Shown here piece by piece: positions 8,306-14,808 of a stretch of 14,808 nucleotides of DNA. This stretch comes from a bacterium (GTDB lineage Bacteria > Bacillota_I > Bacilli_A > RFN20 > CAG-826): positions 1 to 14,808 of the forward strand of contig JAHZFY010000023.1 in the NCBI GenBank assembly GCA_019421105.1. Direction: 5' to 3'. A program made the translations under genes and the position numbers. Within the stretch, counting starts at the first letter, position 1. The number at the start of each line of letters is the position of its first letter. The notes below the pieces were generated by a model. It was not told the origin of the DNA. It worked only from the letters and a program-made list of their open reading frames with translations, and searched no databases.

Positions 8306-8590
8306 TTAATAAGGATTATCCACCACTTGTAAAATATAATTTTTGTGAACAATAAATGGATCGCTAACAAAATTTTCTTTTGTTATATATCTTCCAGAAA
8401 TAACATCTTGTAGACATTTTCCTAAAGAATCATAATGATTCAAAATTGTTTCAAATGTAACATATCCATCCTCGTCAATTAATGAACCAGGTGGAAGAGT
8501 TTCAGGTCTTAAATATGTATCATTACTTTTAATAGGAGTAGCTAAATAATAATAATCTTTACATCTATATGAAAATTTACTTTCATCTAA
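8306..8590 (-). pseudogene. In-frame 94-codon extension of the large secreted protein beyond a TAG
   Basis: Directly after the TAG at 8591-8593 the same frame stays open for 94 codons and ends at TAA 8306-8308. It contains no ATG, so it cannot be a normal separate ATG-started gene. The translation looks like ordinary secreted protein (it begins LDESKFSYRCKDYYYLATP and ends NYILQVVDNPY) and contains two Cys. The terminator sits immediately after the TAA, not after the TAG, so the original gene most likely ended here. With read-through the protein would be ~826 residues. Possible causes are a recent nonsense mutation, programmed read-through, or an assembly/base error. Confidence 0.8.
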
Positions 8591-10786
8591 CTAAGTAGAA
8601 CCAACTTCGAGTGTTTTTCCTTCAAAATCCGCTGGATCATAAATATTGACAAAAATATTGTGTAATCGATATGTCCATATATCTACATATTCTGGTAAAT
8701 TGCTTGCATCGTAATGAATGCGTGTATAAACGTTATATGTGCCTGTAATCTTAAAACGAATTAAGTGAACGTTGTTATAAATTGCATCCCATTCAGCTTG
8801 AGAAGCATTTCTTAATGTATGCAATTCATTTGGTTGACCACCGACATAAGTTCTAACCTTAATTCGATCTAAATCCATAGCCCATTCTTGTTCTAAAGGC
8901 GTTAAATTTGATTTAGATTTTAAATCCATCATATCTTGCATTGAAATAAGATATTTCATTGAAGAATATTTTTCTATTTGAACATTACCATTAGCATCTT
9001 TAAACTTAAATTCTGGAACCTTATAATCAGCTGGGGCATAAGCATAGTCTGGAACAGTTGCATCATCAGGATCAGCTGAAGTGTTATTACCGAATAATTG
9101 TTGCGTGTAAATAGTCTTTTGATCTAACGCTACCTGTATAGCAAAATAATATGATGGAATATAATAATCTCTAACTGGAACGCCATTAGAGTCACAATAT
9201 TGATAATAAATGTAATCAACATCTGCACCATTAGGGTCAGTAGAAACATTAACAGTTCTATTTCTTAATTCATAACTATTTAAGTCATCCCCTTCATGAC
9301 CTTGTCTAGTGAAGTTTAAACGATATGAAACAGGGTTATTATAATCTAAAGCTAAAGATGAACCTCCAATAACTCTCGGTTCATAAACTCTTTCGACTAC
9401 CATGTAATAGCATCTATAATCGCTATATAAATAATGGTATCCACCAAAGTTGTCTTTACGCGAATCGACTCTAAAAGGTTTAAAAAAGTAAGTTTTATAA
9501 GAATAAATACCTCTATTGGAAAGAATATCGTTTATTTTTTCAATTTCTTGATCAGTAAAAACGCAATAATTTATTGGATCAGGGTTGTCATCTTCTGGTG
9601 GATCTGCCCATAATCTAGAAGTACTTTTATATTTTTCCTTGCAAAATAAATAAATGTTAAATCTTCCAATTTCGTTATTTAATCTAAAATCTTTTCCTTT
9701 GTTATTAAAATGATATAAGTCATCATAATACATTTTCAAATCAACACCAATACCTGACCATGAATTGTTAACTCGATCAATATCTGTATTTAAAGTTATT
9801 GAATTTGGTGATGAAGATGACTCGTCAAATTTATTACTTTCATTGATCAAAAGGTTGGTATATCTATATGCTCGATAAACATCATTTCTATTATCATCAA
9901 CAACAAAACCTGCCTCACCCATAGCAGTTGTAATCGTTTGATCAGAGACAAACTGTTTAATCGAATTAACGGAATCAGAACCAGTTATCGAAATCGAATC
10001 CCTTAAGGAATTATATTGATCGGCATCATATGAAACATAATCTTTACCGGAAGAACCATAAATAGGATAGAAAAATAAACTCAATCTTCCATCAATATTG
10101 ATAGCTCTATCTTTATAAATGTCTAAAATGGTGTTAAATCTAACTAGTTCCATATCGTGAGGATAAGAACCTTTAACAGACCTTCCACTTCCACCAGCAT
10201 ACATATCTTTGTCCCAATTTAGTGACCAACCAGAAAAAATAATTCCAAATCCGTGTTTATCAACTAACTCGTACTTATCATTCTTATTTCCGTTAGAGTC
10301 TGTGCCTAAAACGTCTGGATTTCCTAAATCAGTTAACATACCATTTGTAATTTCACTAACATTACGATAAACCCTTGGTCCAATATAACAATTGTCGTAA
10401 TAATATCCGGTGGCAGATGAATCTTCATTAGGCCAAAAATCTGAATGTGGCCACTTGCCGTGATAACCATTATTTGAATAAATTAATTTTTCATTTGGTT
10501 TAAAACTATAAGTTCCATCACCATTGTTATTTAATTTGGTAGTAATATCAAAACCTTGACCTAAAAAATAAACGTCATAGAAGTTGTTATTACTGATGAC
10601 CATATCATCTTCATCACCAAATGTTTGATTTGGTCTGATAGCATCACCAGTAGGATTCGCATTAATGTTTTCATTTATTTCGTTAGCAAAATAAAACGTA
10701 GCAGAACCAACGCCCATTAATAAAGAGACGCTCGCAAAAGCGGTACAAGCAATGATAATAGTTTTTTTCAAACCTCTAAAGTTCAT
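8591..10786 (-). CDS. Large secreted protein with SipW-type N-terminus, function unknown
   Basis: A 731-residue exported protein, last gene of the SipW-like operon. The N-terminus is a signal sequence (FRGLKK, hydrophobic 9-24), then GVGSATFYFANE (25-36), which resembles the G-x-G-x-x-A-x-F site of TasA and of the three small proteins upstream. The rest is rich in Y, N, D and S and has no recognised domain; it looks extracellular, beta-rich and asparagine-rich, with a few Cys. No TM or LPXTG is seen at the C-terminus. The SD AAGGAGAG overlaps the TAA of the peptidase gene (10801-10803), so the two are tightly coupled. The TAG stop (8591-8593) is suspicious because 94 in-frame codons follow it. 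By analogy with TapA/TasA it may be an accessory or adhesin-like partner of the small proteins, but this is inference. Confidence 0.75.
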   Translation of the reverse strand: MNFRGLKKTIIIACTAFASVSLLMGVGSATFYFANEINENINANPTGDAIRPNQTFGDEDDMVISNNNFYDVYFLGQGFDITTKLNNNGDGTYSFKPNEKLIYSNNGYHGKWPHSDFWPNEDSSATGYYYDNCYIGPRVYRNVSEITNGMLTDLGNPDVLGTDSNGNKNDKYELVDKHGFGIIFSGWSLNWDKDMYAGGSGRSVKGSYPHDMELVRFNTILDIYKDRAINIDGRLSLFFYPIYGSSGKDYVSYDADQYNSLRDSISITGSDSVNSIKQFVSDQTITTAMGEAGFVVDDNRNDVYRAYRYTNLLINESNKFDESSSSPNSITLNTDIDRVNNSWSGIGVDLKMYYDDLYHFNNKGKDFRLNNEIGRFNIYLFCKEKYKSTSRLWADPPEDDNPDPINYCVFTDQEIEKINDILSNRGIYSYKTYFFKPFRVDSRKDNFGGYHYLYSDYRCYYMVVERVYEPRVIGGSSLALDYNNPVSYRLNFTRQGHEGDDLNSYELRNRTVNVSTDPNGADVDYIYYQYCDSNGVPVRDYYIPSYYFAIQVALDQKTIYTQQLFGNNTSADPDDATVPDYAYAPADYKVPEFKFKDANGNVQIEKYSSMKYLISMQDMMDLKSKSNLTPLEQEWAMDLDRIKVRTYVGGQPNELHTLRNASQAEWDAIYNNVHLIRFKITGTYNVYTRIHYDASNLPEYVDIWTYRLHNIFVNIYDPADFEGKTLEVGST

Positions 10787-10800
10787 ACCATCTCTCCTTA

Positions 10801-12420
10801 TTAATCATCATCTTCAACATCATCTTGGATGTTATTTAAAATTTTTGTTTTTAATTCATTGTAATGATCAAATTCCACAACTTCTTTTTGCGTTAAGTTA
10901 TCTTTAATCATACAATCTTTAATTAATTCTTTAGCGCGTTTTAAAGATAAATCTGATCTAACCTTTAAGACGACAGGAATATCAGCGTATACACCTTTAT
11001 TACCAACATCTTTAACAGGATATGTTGTGTCTTTATAATCGTTATAATCTAAAGCTAAATATAGTTTTAAATTTTTGCCAGAAATTGCAATTTTACAATA
11101 TGTCTTTTTATGTAATCTATATGTATCACCAGTCGCAGAAATTCTAGACTTGACGCCATAAGATATAATTTCGGCTTTTAAAGCGTTATATCTATCTTGT
11201 AATTCTTCATCAATAGTTAAGAATCTTTCTGAAAAAGATATACGTTCATAATCTTTAGTTTTTCTTGGTTCGCCAGTTGAAGTAAATAAATGCGATTTAT
11301 TTTCTTTTTGGGCGTCTTCATTAGACTCTTTTGCTTCTTCAACGTTTTCCACTGCTTCTTCGGTTGTTTCTTCAACTTGTTCTTCAACGATAGTTTCTTC
11401 TTTTGCTTCTTCAACCTTAGTGAGATCATCAAATTCATATGTTTCGCTATCTTTAGTCTTAGCCCAATCTAAATAATGAATTTCTTTTTCATTTAAAATA
11501 GCGTAATCGATTTCGTTTTCTAATTTGACGATAATTTCATCTTTTCTTAAAGTAATCTTTTTACCTAAATAAATATCTAATACATCATAAAAGCCAATTA
11601 AGACTAATGCTAAGGAAATGGTAATCATACCAATACCAGATTGCATGTAATAAATAAACAAACCTAATCCAACATTTTGGAAACCATTATATTTACCAAT
11701 AAAGTCTTCATATTCTAAATCTATTTCATATCCTGCGCTACCTTTATTAGCGTCACCTCTTGTGGTGTATAATGTTTTTCCATCTTCTTCATGAATATGA
11801 ATAATTCTATGGACGATGATGTTACCTTCTGGATCTTTAAAAGCAACAATGTCATAGAGTTTAATATCTTCTTGCTGTGCTTTTTCAATTCCAATTAACG
11901 CATAAGTTTGAATTTGGTTGTCGATGTTATTTTCAATCAAGTCTTTATTATCTTCATTTATTTCAGACATGGAACCGGACTTAATAATTAAACATGCTGT
12001 ATCATTTATCATGAATAATTGACCAGAGGCGCGTACATAAATAGCAAATCCCATAAAGCCTAAAAAGACAGCATAAACAATAATTAATATAGTATTTGCA
12101 ATGATTTTAATAATATTTGCGCTTTTTCTGCCTTCTTGAATACTTGTAGACAATTTTGTTATGTTTTCTTTTTTATACTCAATAGTGGTTTTACCATCAT
12201 TGACAGTTTCTTCGGTTTTAACAAAATATTTTTTATTTTCTAAAATGACTTCTTTTGTAATGTATGTATCTTCAACTTTTTTGTCGATACATTTTCCATA
12301 ATATCTATAATATAAATAAAACAATGCTCCAAATGCCACGACGAGCAAAACAATAACGGTAATAGAAACCGCTAAAGAGATGGCTTCAAGATTGGAAACG
12401 CTATTTAATACATTTATCAT
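10801..12420 (-). CDS. SipW-like signal peptidase I with extra N- and C-terminal domains
   Basis: A 539-residue membrane protein whose core (~103-286) is a signal peptidase of the SipW/ER type (S26B), which removes signal peptides outside the membrane. The Ser nucleophile is S150 in IIKSGSMSE, the general base is His (H204 in IIVHRIIHI) rather than the Lys of ordinary bacterial LepB, and D223 lies in TTRGDANKGSAG. TM helices lie at ~13-40, ~103-128 and ~252-286. The catalytic part would face out, and residues 41-102 and 287-539 would be cytoplasmic. SipW proteins are usually ~190 residues. Here a TM plus a Lys-rich segment is added in front, and an acidic linker (~333-375, mostly E) and a compact domain (~385-505; YGVKSRISATGDTYRLHKKT, LKLYLALDYNDY) behind. 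I have seen that last domain style in uncharacterised Firmicutes proteins but cannot name it. The SD AAGGAGA overlaps the upstream stop. The adjacent exported proteins are its probable clients. Confidence 0.88.
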   Translation of the reverse strand: MINVLNSVSNLEAISLAVSITVIVLLVVAFGALFYLYYRYYGKCIDKKVEDTYITKEVILENKKYFVKTEETVNDGKTTIEYKKENITKLSTSIQEGRKSANIIKIIANTILIIVYAVFLGFMGFAIYVRASGQLFMINDTACLIIKSGSMSEINEDNKDLIENNIDNQIQTYALIGIEKAQQEDIKLYDIVAFKDPEGNIIVHRIIHIHEEDGKTLYTTRGDANKGSAGYEIDLEYEDFIGKYNGFQNVGLGLFIYYMQSGIGMITISLALVLIGFYDVLDIYLGKKITLRKDEIIVKLENEIDYAILNEKEIHYLDWAKTKDSETYEFDDLTKVEEAKEETIVEEQVEETTEEAVENVEEAKESNEDAQKENKSHLFTSTGEPRKTKDYERISFSERFLTIDEELQDRYNALKAEIISYGVKSRISATGDTYRLHKKTYCKIAISGKNLKLYLALDYNDYKDTTYPVKDVGNKGVYADIPVVLKVRSDLSLKRAKELIKDCMIKDNLTQKEVVEFDHYNELKTKILNNIQDDVEDDD

Positions 12421-12432
12421 AATTTTGTCTCC

Positions 12433-13038
12433 TTATTTTTTCACAAAAGAAATATTTAAAGATATGTTGACAGGATCGTTTTTAGCATTATCGAGTTCAA
12501 GCAACATATTTTTAAATGTTTCTGCAGTATCTGGTTTTTTACCATCAACATATTTAAACTGAGGAACTATTTCAAATTCTTTAGTAGGTTCGTTTACATT
12601 TATATCTAAAAAATCAGTTTGATTATCAAGAAATTCTGCATAGTAATTAAAAGCAGAATTGTTTGTTTGACATGTCAATGTATATTTAAAACCATAACCA
12701 TTTAAATCAGTTAAATAATCATCACCTAATTCACCTTCTTTAACAGGTGTAAAATCAAAAACTAGAGCAGGAACAAAGTTTACCCCAATTGTAGGATCAT
12801 TGATTGCGTTATCGCCGCCTTGTTCAAAAATAATACGATAGTTTTGATATCCTAATTGTTTAGGGCTTTTTATGTTGATTTCTCCCAATTCACAATATGT
12901 ATCAATTGTCACATTTCCAACCATATTAGCTACTTGATTTTCTTCATTGACAAATATCCACACACCAAAACCACTACAGATTACTGTAGCAAAAGAAATG
13001 ATAGGAATTAAAATTTGAGCTAAATATCTATTTTTCAT
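12433..13038 (-). CDS. Small exported protein 3 of a tandem family (SipW-type signal)
   Basis: A 201-residue exported protein, third in the operon and directly before the peptidase gene. The signal sequence (1-~21) is followed by CSGFGVWIF (21-29), the same motif as in its two neighbours. Two further shared blocks show common origin: NYRIIFEQGGDN (mid-protein, against NFQIALGQGGYDN and NFNIVLDQEG) and the C-terminal KPDTAETFKNMLLELDNAK. It ends VKK without a TM anchor. There is only a 4-base gap from the upstream stop and no SD, so translation probably depends on coupling with gene 2. TVIC does not fit a lipobox, so lipid attachment is unlikely. A TasA-like fibre subunit or matrix role is inferred from context, not from detectable identity. 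Confidence 0.75.
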   Translation of the reverse strand: MKNRYLAQILIPIISFATVICSGFGVWIFVNEENQVANMVGNVTIDTYCELGEINIKSPKQLGYQNYRIIFEQGGDNAINDPTIGVNFVPALVFDFTPVKEGELGDDYLTDLNGYGFKYTLTCQTNNSAFNYYAEFLDNQTDFLDINVNEPTKEFEIVPQFKYVDGKKPDTAETFKNMLLELDNAKNDPVNISLNISFVKK

Positions 13039-13042
13039 AATT

Positions 13043-13663
13043 TTATTTTTTACTTATTTCAACATTGGCTTTAACAACAATTTCTAACTTTGCACTATTC
13101 AACTTAGCATACATGGTATTCCATTCTGTTTTGGTTTTAGGTTTCATGTTAGGTTTGTAAGTGAATTTAAAATTAAGTTCATTGTCATATATTTCACTAT
13201 TAGCAACACTATATTCATCAATTACAAGGTGATTTGGTGTTGGAATGGTAGGCAAATTCAAATAATTTTTAATTTCAGGTGATGTATTGGTTCCCCATTC
13301 AATAGAATAGGAATTATTAGCAATCGTTAAACCATACTCGTCGAGTTTGGAATAATCAACAATCGTATAATTATAATGAATTACATCGTGCTTATAAGAA
13401 GAATCGTTAAAGGATACAGTAATACCAAAATTATCATTATTTCTATTGTCATAACCACCTTGGCCAAGTGCAATTTGAAAATTCATTTCATTAGGATTTA
13501 CATTAAAGACACCATCAACCCCGTTAGTTACACTAATTGAACCATTAATAGTTTTATTAGAATTTAAAGATGGTTCTATAAAAATCCATGCTGAAAAACC
13601 TGAACCAACAATTAATCCAAGGCTTAGAAATGATAATCCTAAAACAGCAATTCTTCTTTTCAT
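13043..13663 (-). CDS. Small exported protein 2 of a tandem family (SipW-type signal)
   Basis: A 206-residue exported protein. I chose ATG at 13661-13663 over a TTG two codons upstream because it places the motif GSGFSAWIF at residues 20-28, exactly as in the first paralogue (also 206 residues). After the motif come a G-S-I-S-V strand (compare G-K-V-S-V in paralogue 1), NFQIALGQGGYDN, and near the C-terminus KPKTKTEWNTMYAKLNSAK, ending in SKK. No TM anchor and no known catalytic motif. No SD precedes either candidate start; the gap to the upstream gene holds a terminator-like hairpin. Low translation and transcription relative to paralogue 1 is therefore predicted. A structural surface or matrix role is inferred. 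Confidence 0.75.
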   Translation of the reverse strand: MKRRIAVLGLSFLSLGLIVGSGFSAWIFIEPSLNSNKTINGSISVTNGVDGVFNVNPNEMNFQIALGQGGYDNRNNDNFGITVSFNDSSYKHDVIHYNYTIVDYSKLDEYGLTIANNSYSIEWGTNTSPEIKNYLNLPTIPTPNHLVIDEYSVANSEIYDNELNFKFTYKPNMKPKTKTEWNTMYAKLNSAKLEIVVKANVEISKK

Positions 13664-13683
13664 ATTCAATTCAAATTAATAAA

Positions 13684-13710
13684 ATCCCCACCCTAAAAAA
13701 GAGTGGGGAT
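13684..13710 (-). terminator. Terminator/attenuator hairpin between small proteins 1 and 2
   Basis: A perfect 8-bp GC-rich stem ATCCCCAC/GTGGGGAT (13684-13691 with 13703-13710) with an 11-base A-rich loop; read on the minus strand it is followed by TTTTATTAATTT. It starts just after the TAA of small protein 1 (13722-13724) and ends ~20 bases before the next start codon. The T-run is short, so partial termination or 3'-end stabilisation of the first message is more likely than a full stop, given that the paralogues continue downstream. Confidence 0.7.
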
Positions 13711-13721
13711 GGTTAATAAAG

Positions 13722-14342
13722 TTATTTTGTAATAGATAAACTATTGTCTTCAAATGAGGCTGTAATAACTACTGCATTTGTGCCGTTAGATTCAAAAGCA
13801 TCATACATTGTTTTATATGCAGCATAAGTATCTGGTTTTGCTTTATATGCCAAACCTAAAGAATCCATTGACACAGTAGTTTTAGCAGTATATGTAACAT
13901 TTCCTGAATGGTCGTCAGCACTAGAAGTTGTATTAAATGTTAATGTTTCTTTGCTAAGGTCACTAAAAGTTTTTGTTAAATGCTCAGTGGCTGTATCATT
14001 AAAAGTTACAGCTATGTTGTATTCACCAGTTATTGATGTAGGTAAATAACCAGCAATAGCTTCGACAGTAAGAGTCCATGTAAAATTGATTTCAGTTAAG
14101 GCTTCTCCGCCTTCTTTTTTAAACGAAATTCCTTCTTGATCTAATACAATGTTAAAGTTATTTACATCAGCAGTAATTTCTAAATCTTTTGCAACCGCAC
14201 CTTTTTCAACGCTAACCTTACCGTTTACGACACTATTTTCAACAGTTGTTAATTCATCAAAAATCCATGCCGAAAAACCAGAACCGACAACTACGACCGC
14301 TCCTAAAATTGGCAATAAAAAGTTATAAAATTTTTTATGCAT
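13722..14342 (-). CDS. Small exported protein 1 of a tandem family, predicted major subunit
   Basis: A 206-residue exported protein, first in the operon. The signal sequence is basic (MHKK), with hydrophobic residues to ~19, then GSGFSAWIFDE (20-30). This parallels TasA's GGGTWAAFND, the region where SipW cuts. The mature part is Thr/Ser/Val-rich and beta-like: a G-K-V-S-V strand (~43), NFNIVLDQEG, a long NIAVTFNDTATEHLTKTF stretch, and the C-terminal block KPDTYAAYKTMYDAF shared with its two neighbours. No TM anchor. It has the best expression signals of the operon: a promoter at 14393-14421, a strong SD (GGAGGG near 14352-14357) and a hairpin right after the stop. This fits a highly made structural subunit. 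Identity as TasA/CalY-like is inferred from signal type and operon plan only. Confidence 0.78.
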   Translation of the reverse strand: MHKKFYNFLLPILGAVVVVGSGFSAWIFDELTTVENSVVNGKVSVEKGAVAKDLEITADVNNFNIVLDQEGISFKKEGGEALTEINFTWTLTVEAIAGYLPTSITGEYNIAVTFNDTATEHLTKTFSDLSKETLTFNTTSSADDHSGNVTYTAKTTVSMDSLGLAYKAKPDTYAAYKTMYDAFESNGTNAVVITASFEDNSLSITK

Positions 14343-14369
14343 AATATTTTCTCCCTCCTATAAAATTAC

Positions 14370-14388
14370 GCACTACCAAACGGGGTGC
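14370..14388 (-). promoter_or_regulatory. Imperfect inverted repeat at the predicted 5' end of the fibre-like operon
   Basis: GCAC-TACC-AAAC-GG-GGTGC forms a stem with one wobble and one bulge. It overlaps the predicted transcription start (~14386), so it could be an operator or a 5' stabilising hairpin. It is the only GC-rich patch in an otherwise AT-rich leader apart from the SD. Confidence 0.4.
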
Positions 14389-14392
14389 AATT

Positions 14393-14421
14393 ATTTTATG
14401 AAAATCAACAATAAATTTCAA
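14393..14421 (-). promoter_or_regulatory. Sigma-A-type promoter of the SipW-like operon
   Basis: On the minus strand TTGAAA (14421-14416, five of six consensus bases) is separated by exactly 17 bp from TAAAAT (14398-14393, five of six). Transcription would start near 14386, about 44 bases before the first start codon. Confidence 0.6.
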
Positions 14422-14626
14422 ATATCAAACAAAATGTAAAGAAATGTCGATTAATATGGATTTTGTCGAAGAAAAAAGTAGCATTATTCGTAGTTTTTAC
14501 TAATAAAAATTTTAAAATATATTAATTTAGCCCCCCCCCCGCTATTTTTTTAATTTCATACATTTTTACATTTTTGTTCATTTTGCAATGCTATGCTTAT
14601 CATTTTATACCGAATTTGACGAAAAA
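14422..14626. other. Non-coding upstream region of the SipW-like operon
   Basis: About 200 bases, very AT-rich, with no supportable gene. It holds a run of ten C (listed separately) and two copies of TGTCGA 19 bases apart (14445-14450 and 14464-14469), a spacing that could suit a regulator binding one face of the helix. A minus-strand TATAAA-like element near 14604-14609 could be a second, more distant promoter, but no -35 supports it. Confidence 0.4.
14531..14540. repeat. Homopolymer tract of ten C (G on the coding strand of the operon)
   Basis: Ten consecutive C in a surrounding sequence that is almost entirely A/T. It is ~110 bp upstream of the predicted -35 and ~190 bp upstream of the first start codon. 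Such tracts change length by slipped-strand mispairing and drive phase variation in other bacteria; that role here is inferred. Confidence 0.6.
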
Positions 14627-14650
14627 AACCACGTGCGGATACACGTGGTT
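14627..14650 (-). terminator. Intrinsic terminator of the right-hand membrane protein gene
   Basis: A perfect 9-bp stem AACCACGTG/CACGTGGTT (14627-14635 with 14642-14650), 6-base loop. Read on the minus strand it is followed by a run of seven T. It lies just beyond the stop codon at 14676-14678 and separates that gene from the SipW-like operon. Confidence 0.88.
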
Positions 14651-14675
14651 AAAAGCTTGTTGATAAAAGAACTAA

Positions 14676-14808
14676 CTACATTAAAAATAAGCCAATTCCT
14701 GGAGCTACAGTAGCGCTCGCTACACCAGCAACAACAAATATTATAATAAAATAAATAATATATGAAACGACAGAAACAATAACGCTGATTAATGCGCCAA
14801 TACCTGCT
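14676..14808 (-). CDS. Hydrophobic membrane protein, C-terminal 43 residues only
   Basis: The frame enters from the right edge and ends at TAG 14676-14678. The visible residues are almost all hydrophobic or small: AGIGALISVIVSVVSYIIYF, then a second hydrophobic stretch IIIFVVAGVASATVAP, ending GIGLFLM. That is one or two membrane helices with Gly/Ala-rich ends. It could be the end of a polytopic protein or a small hydrophobic peptide; I do not recognise it. A strong terminator follows, supporting it as a real gene end. The frame continues eight codons past the TAG to a TAA inside the terminator stem, which I take as chance. Confidence 0.55.
   Translation of the reverse strand, partial: AGIGALISVIVSVVSYIIYFIIIFVVAGVASATVAPGIGLFLM

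Noticed and set aside
8591..8593. Genome-wide reassignment of TAG as a sense codon
   Set aside because: Tandem TAG ends the three-TM protein, the right-hand fragment also ends in TAG, and the other long frames contain no internal TAG. A single local event is simpler.
8591..12420. AGG recoded to Met, as reported in some uncultured Bacilli
   Set aside because: AGG is rare here and the few copies seen (for example in LRDSI and GPRVYRN of the large secreted protein) are acceptable as Arg. Too few codons to support a change.
12976..13038. Lipobox in small protein 3 (Cys at residue 21)
   Set aside because: The preceding residues are TVI; the position before Cys should be G, A or S. The Cys occupies the place of G in the shared GSGF motif.
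13664..13669. TTG start adding two residues to small protein 2
   Set aside because: The ATG at 13661-13663 aligns the GSGFSAWIF motif to the same residues as in paralogue 1, and neither start has an SD.
1..14808. CRISPR array, tRNA, rRNA, insertion sequence or prophage genes
   Set aside because: I saw no regularly spaced repeats, no cloverleaf or rRNA-like stretch, no transposase or integrase, and no terminal inverted repeats.

Overview
The window is low-GC DNA with table-11 open frames, strong AGGAGG-type ribosome binding sites upstream of several genes, and large secreted or membrane-anchored surface proteins. This fits an uncultured, gut-type Firmicutes/Bacilli lineage (Erysipelotrichales- or RF39-like); the lineage is inferred from style, not proven. 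Bases 1-51 are not biological. They are an Illumina P5/TruSeq adapter with an 8-base index, so the window is the raw end of an assembled contig.

Layout from left to right. (A) 52-736, minus: the first ~229 residues of a secreted CBM41/pullulanase-like protein, cut off by the adapter, with its own extended -10 promoter. (B) 819-6181, minus: a tightly packed set transcribed in the order MazG/dCTPase-like pyrophosphohydrolase, three-TM protein of unknown function, ZIP metal transporter, iron-type alcohol dehydrogenase, and a surface-anchored endonuclease I protein, closed by an intrinsic terminator at 791-815. (C) 6230-8275, plus: a second surface-anchored endonuclease I protein, divergent from B and apparently leaderless, closed by a bidirectional terminator at 8277-8302. 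(D) 14342 to about 8306, minus: an operon of three small paralogous secreted proteins, a SipW-like signal peptidase fused to extra domains, and a large secreted protein. (E) 14676-14808, minus: the C-terminal end of a hydrophobic membrane protein, followed by a strong terminator.

Region D is the most interesting. Its plan resembles the Bacillus tapA-sipW-tasA matrix-fibre operon. A dedicated SipW-type (Ser/His) signal peptidase sits among four exported proteins whose N-termini carry a G-x-G-x-x-A/W-x-F motif after the hydrophobic stretch, as TasA does. The three small proteins share motifs along their length and look like tandem duplicates. The first has a strong promoter and SD and is followed by a terminator-like hairpin; the next two have no SD. 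That layout predicts a major subunit and two minor ones. A run of ten C in the upstream regulatory region is a candidate contingency (phase-variation) tract. The large last protein is interrupted by an in-frame TAG followed by 94 further open codons ending in TAA at the terminator.

The two nucleases in B and C share an uncharacterised C-terminal domain and a TM anchor. With the fibre-like operon, they suggest a surface or biofilm matrix region including extracellular DNA handling; this link is inference.
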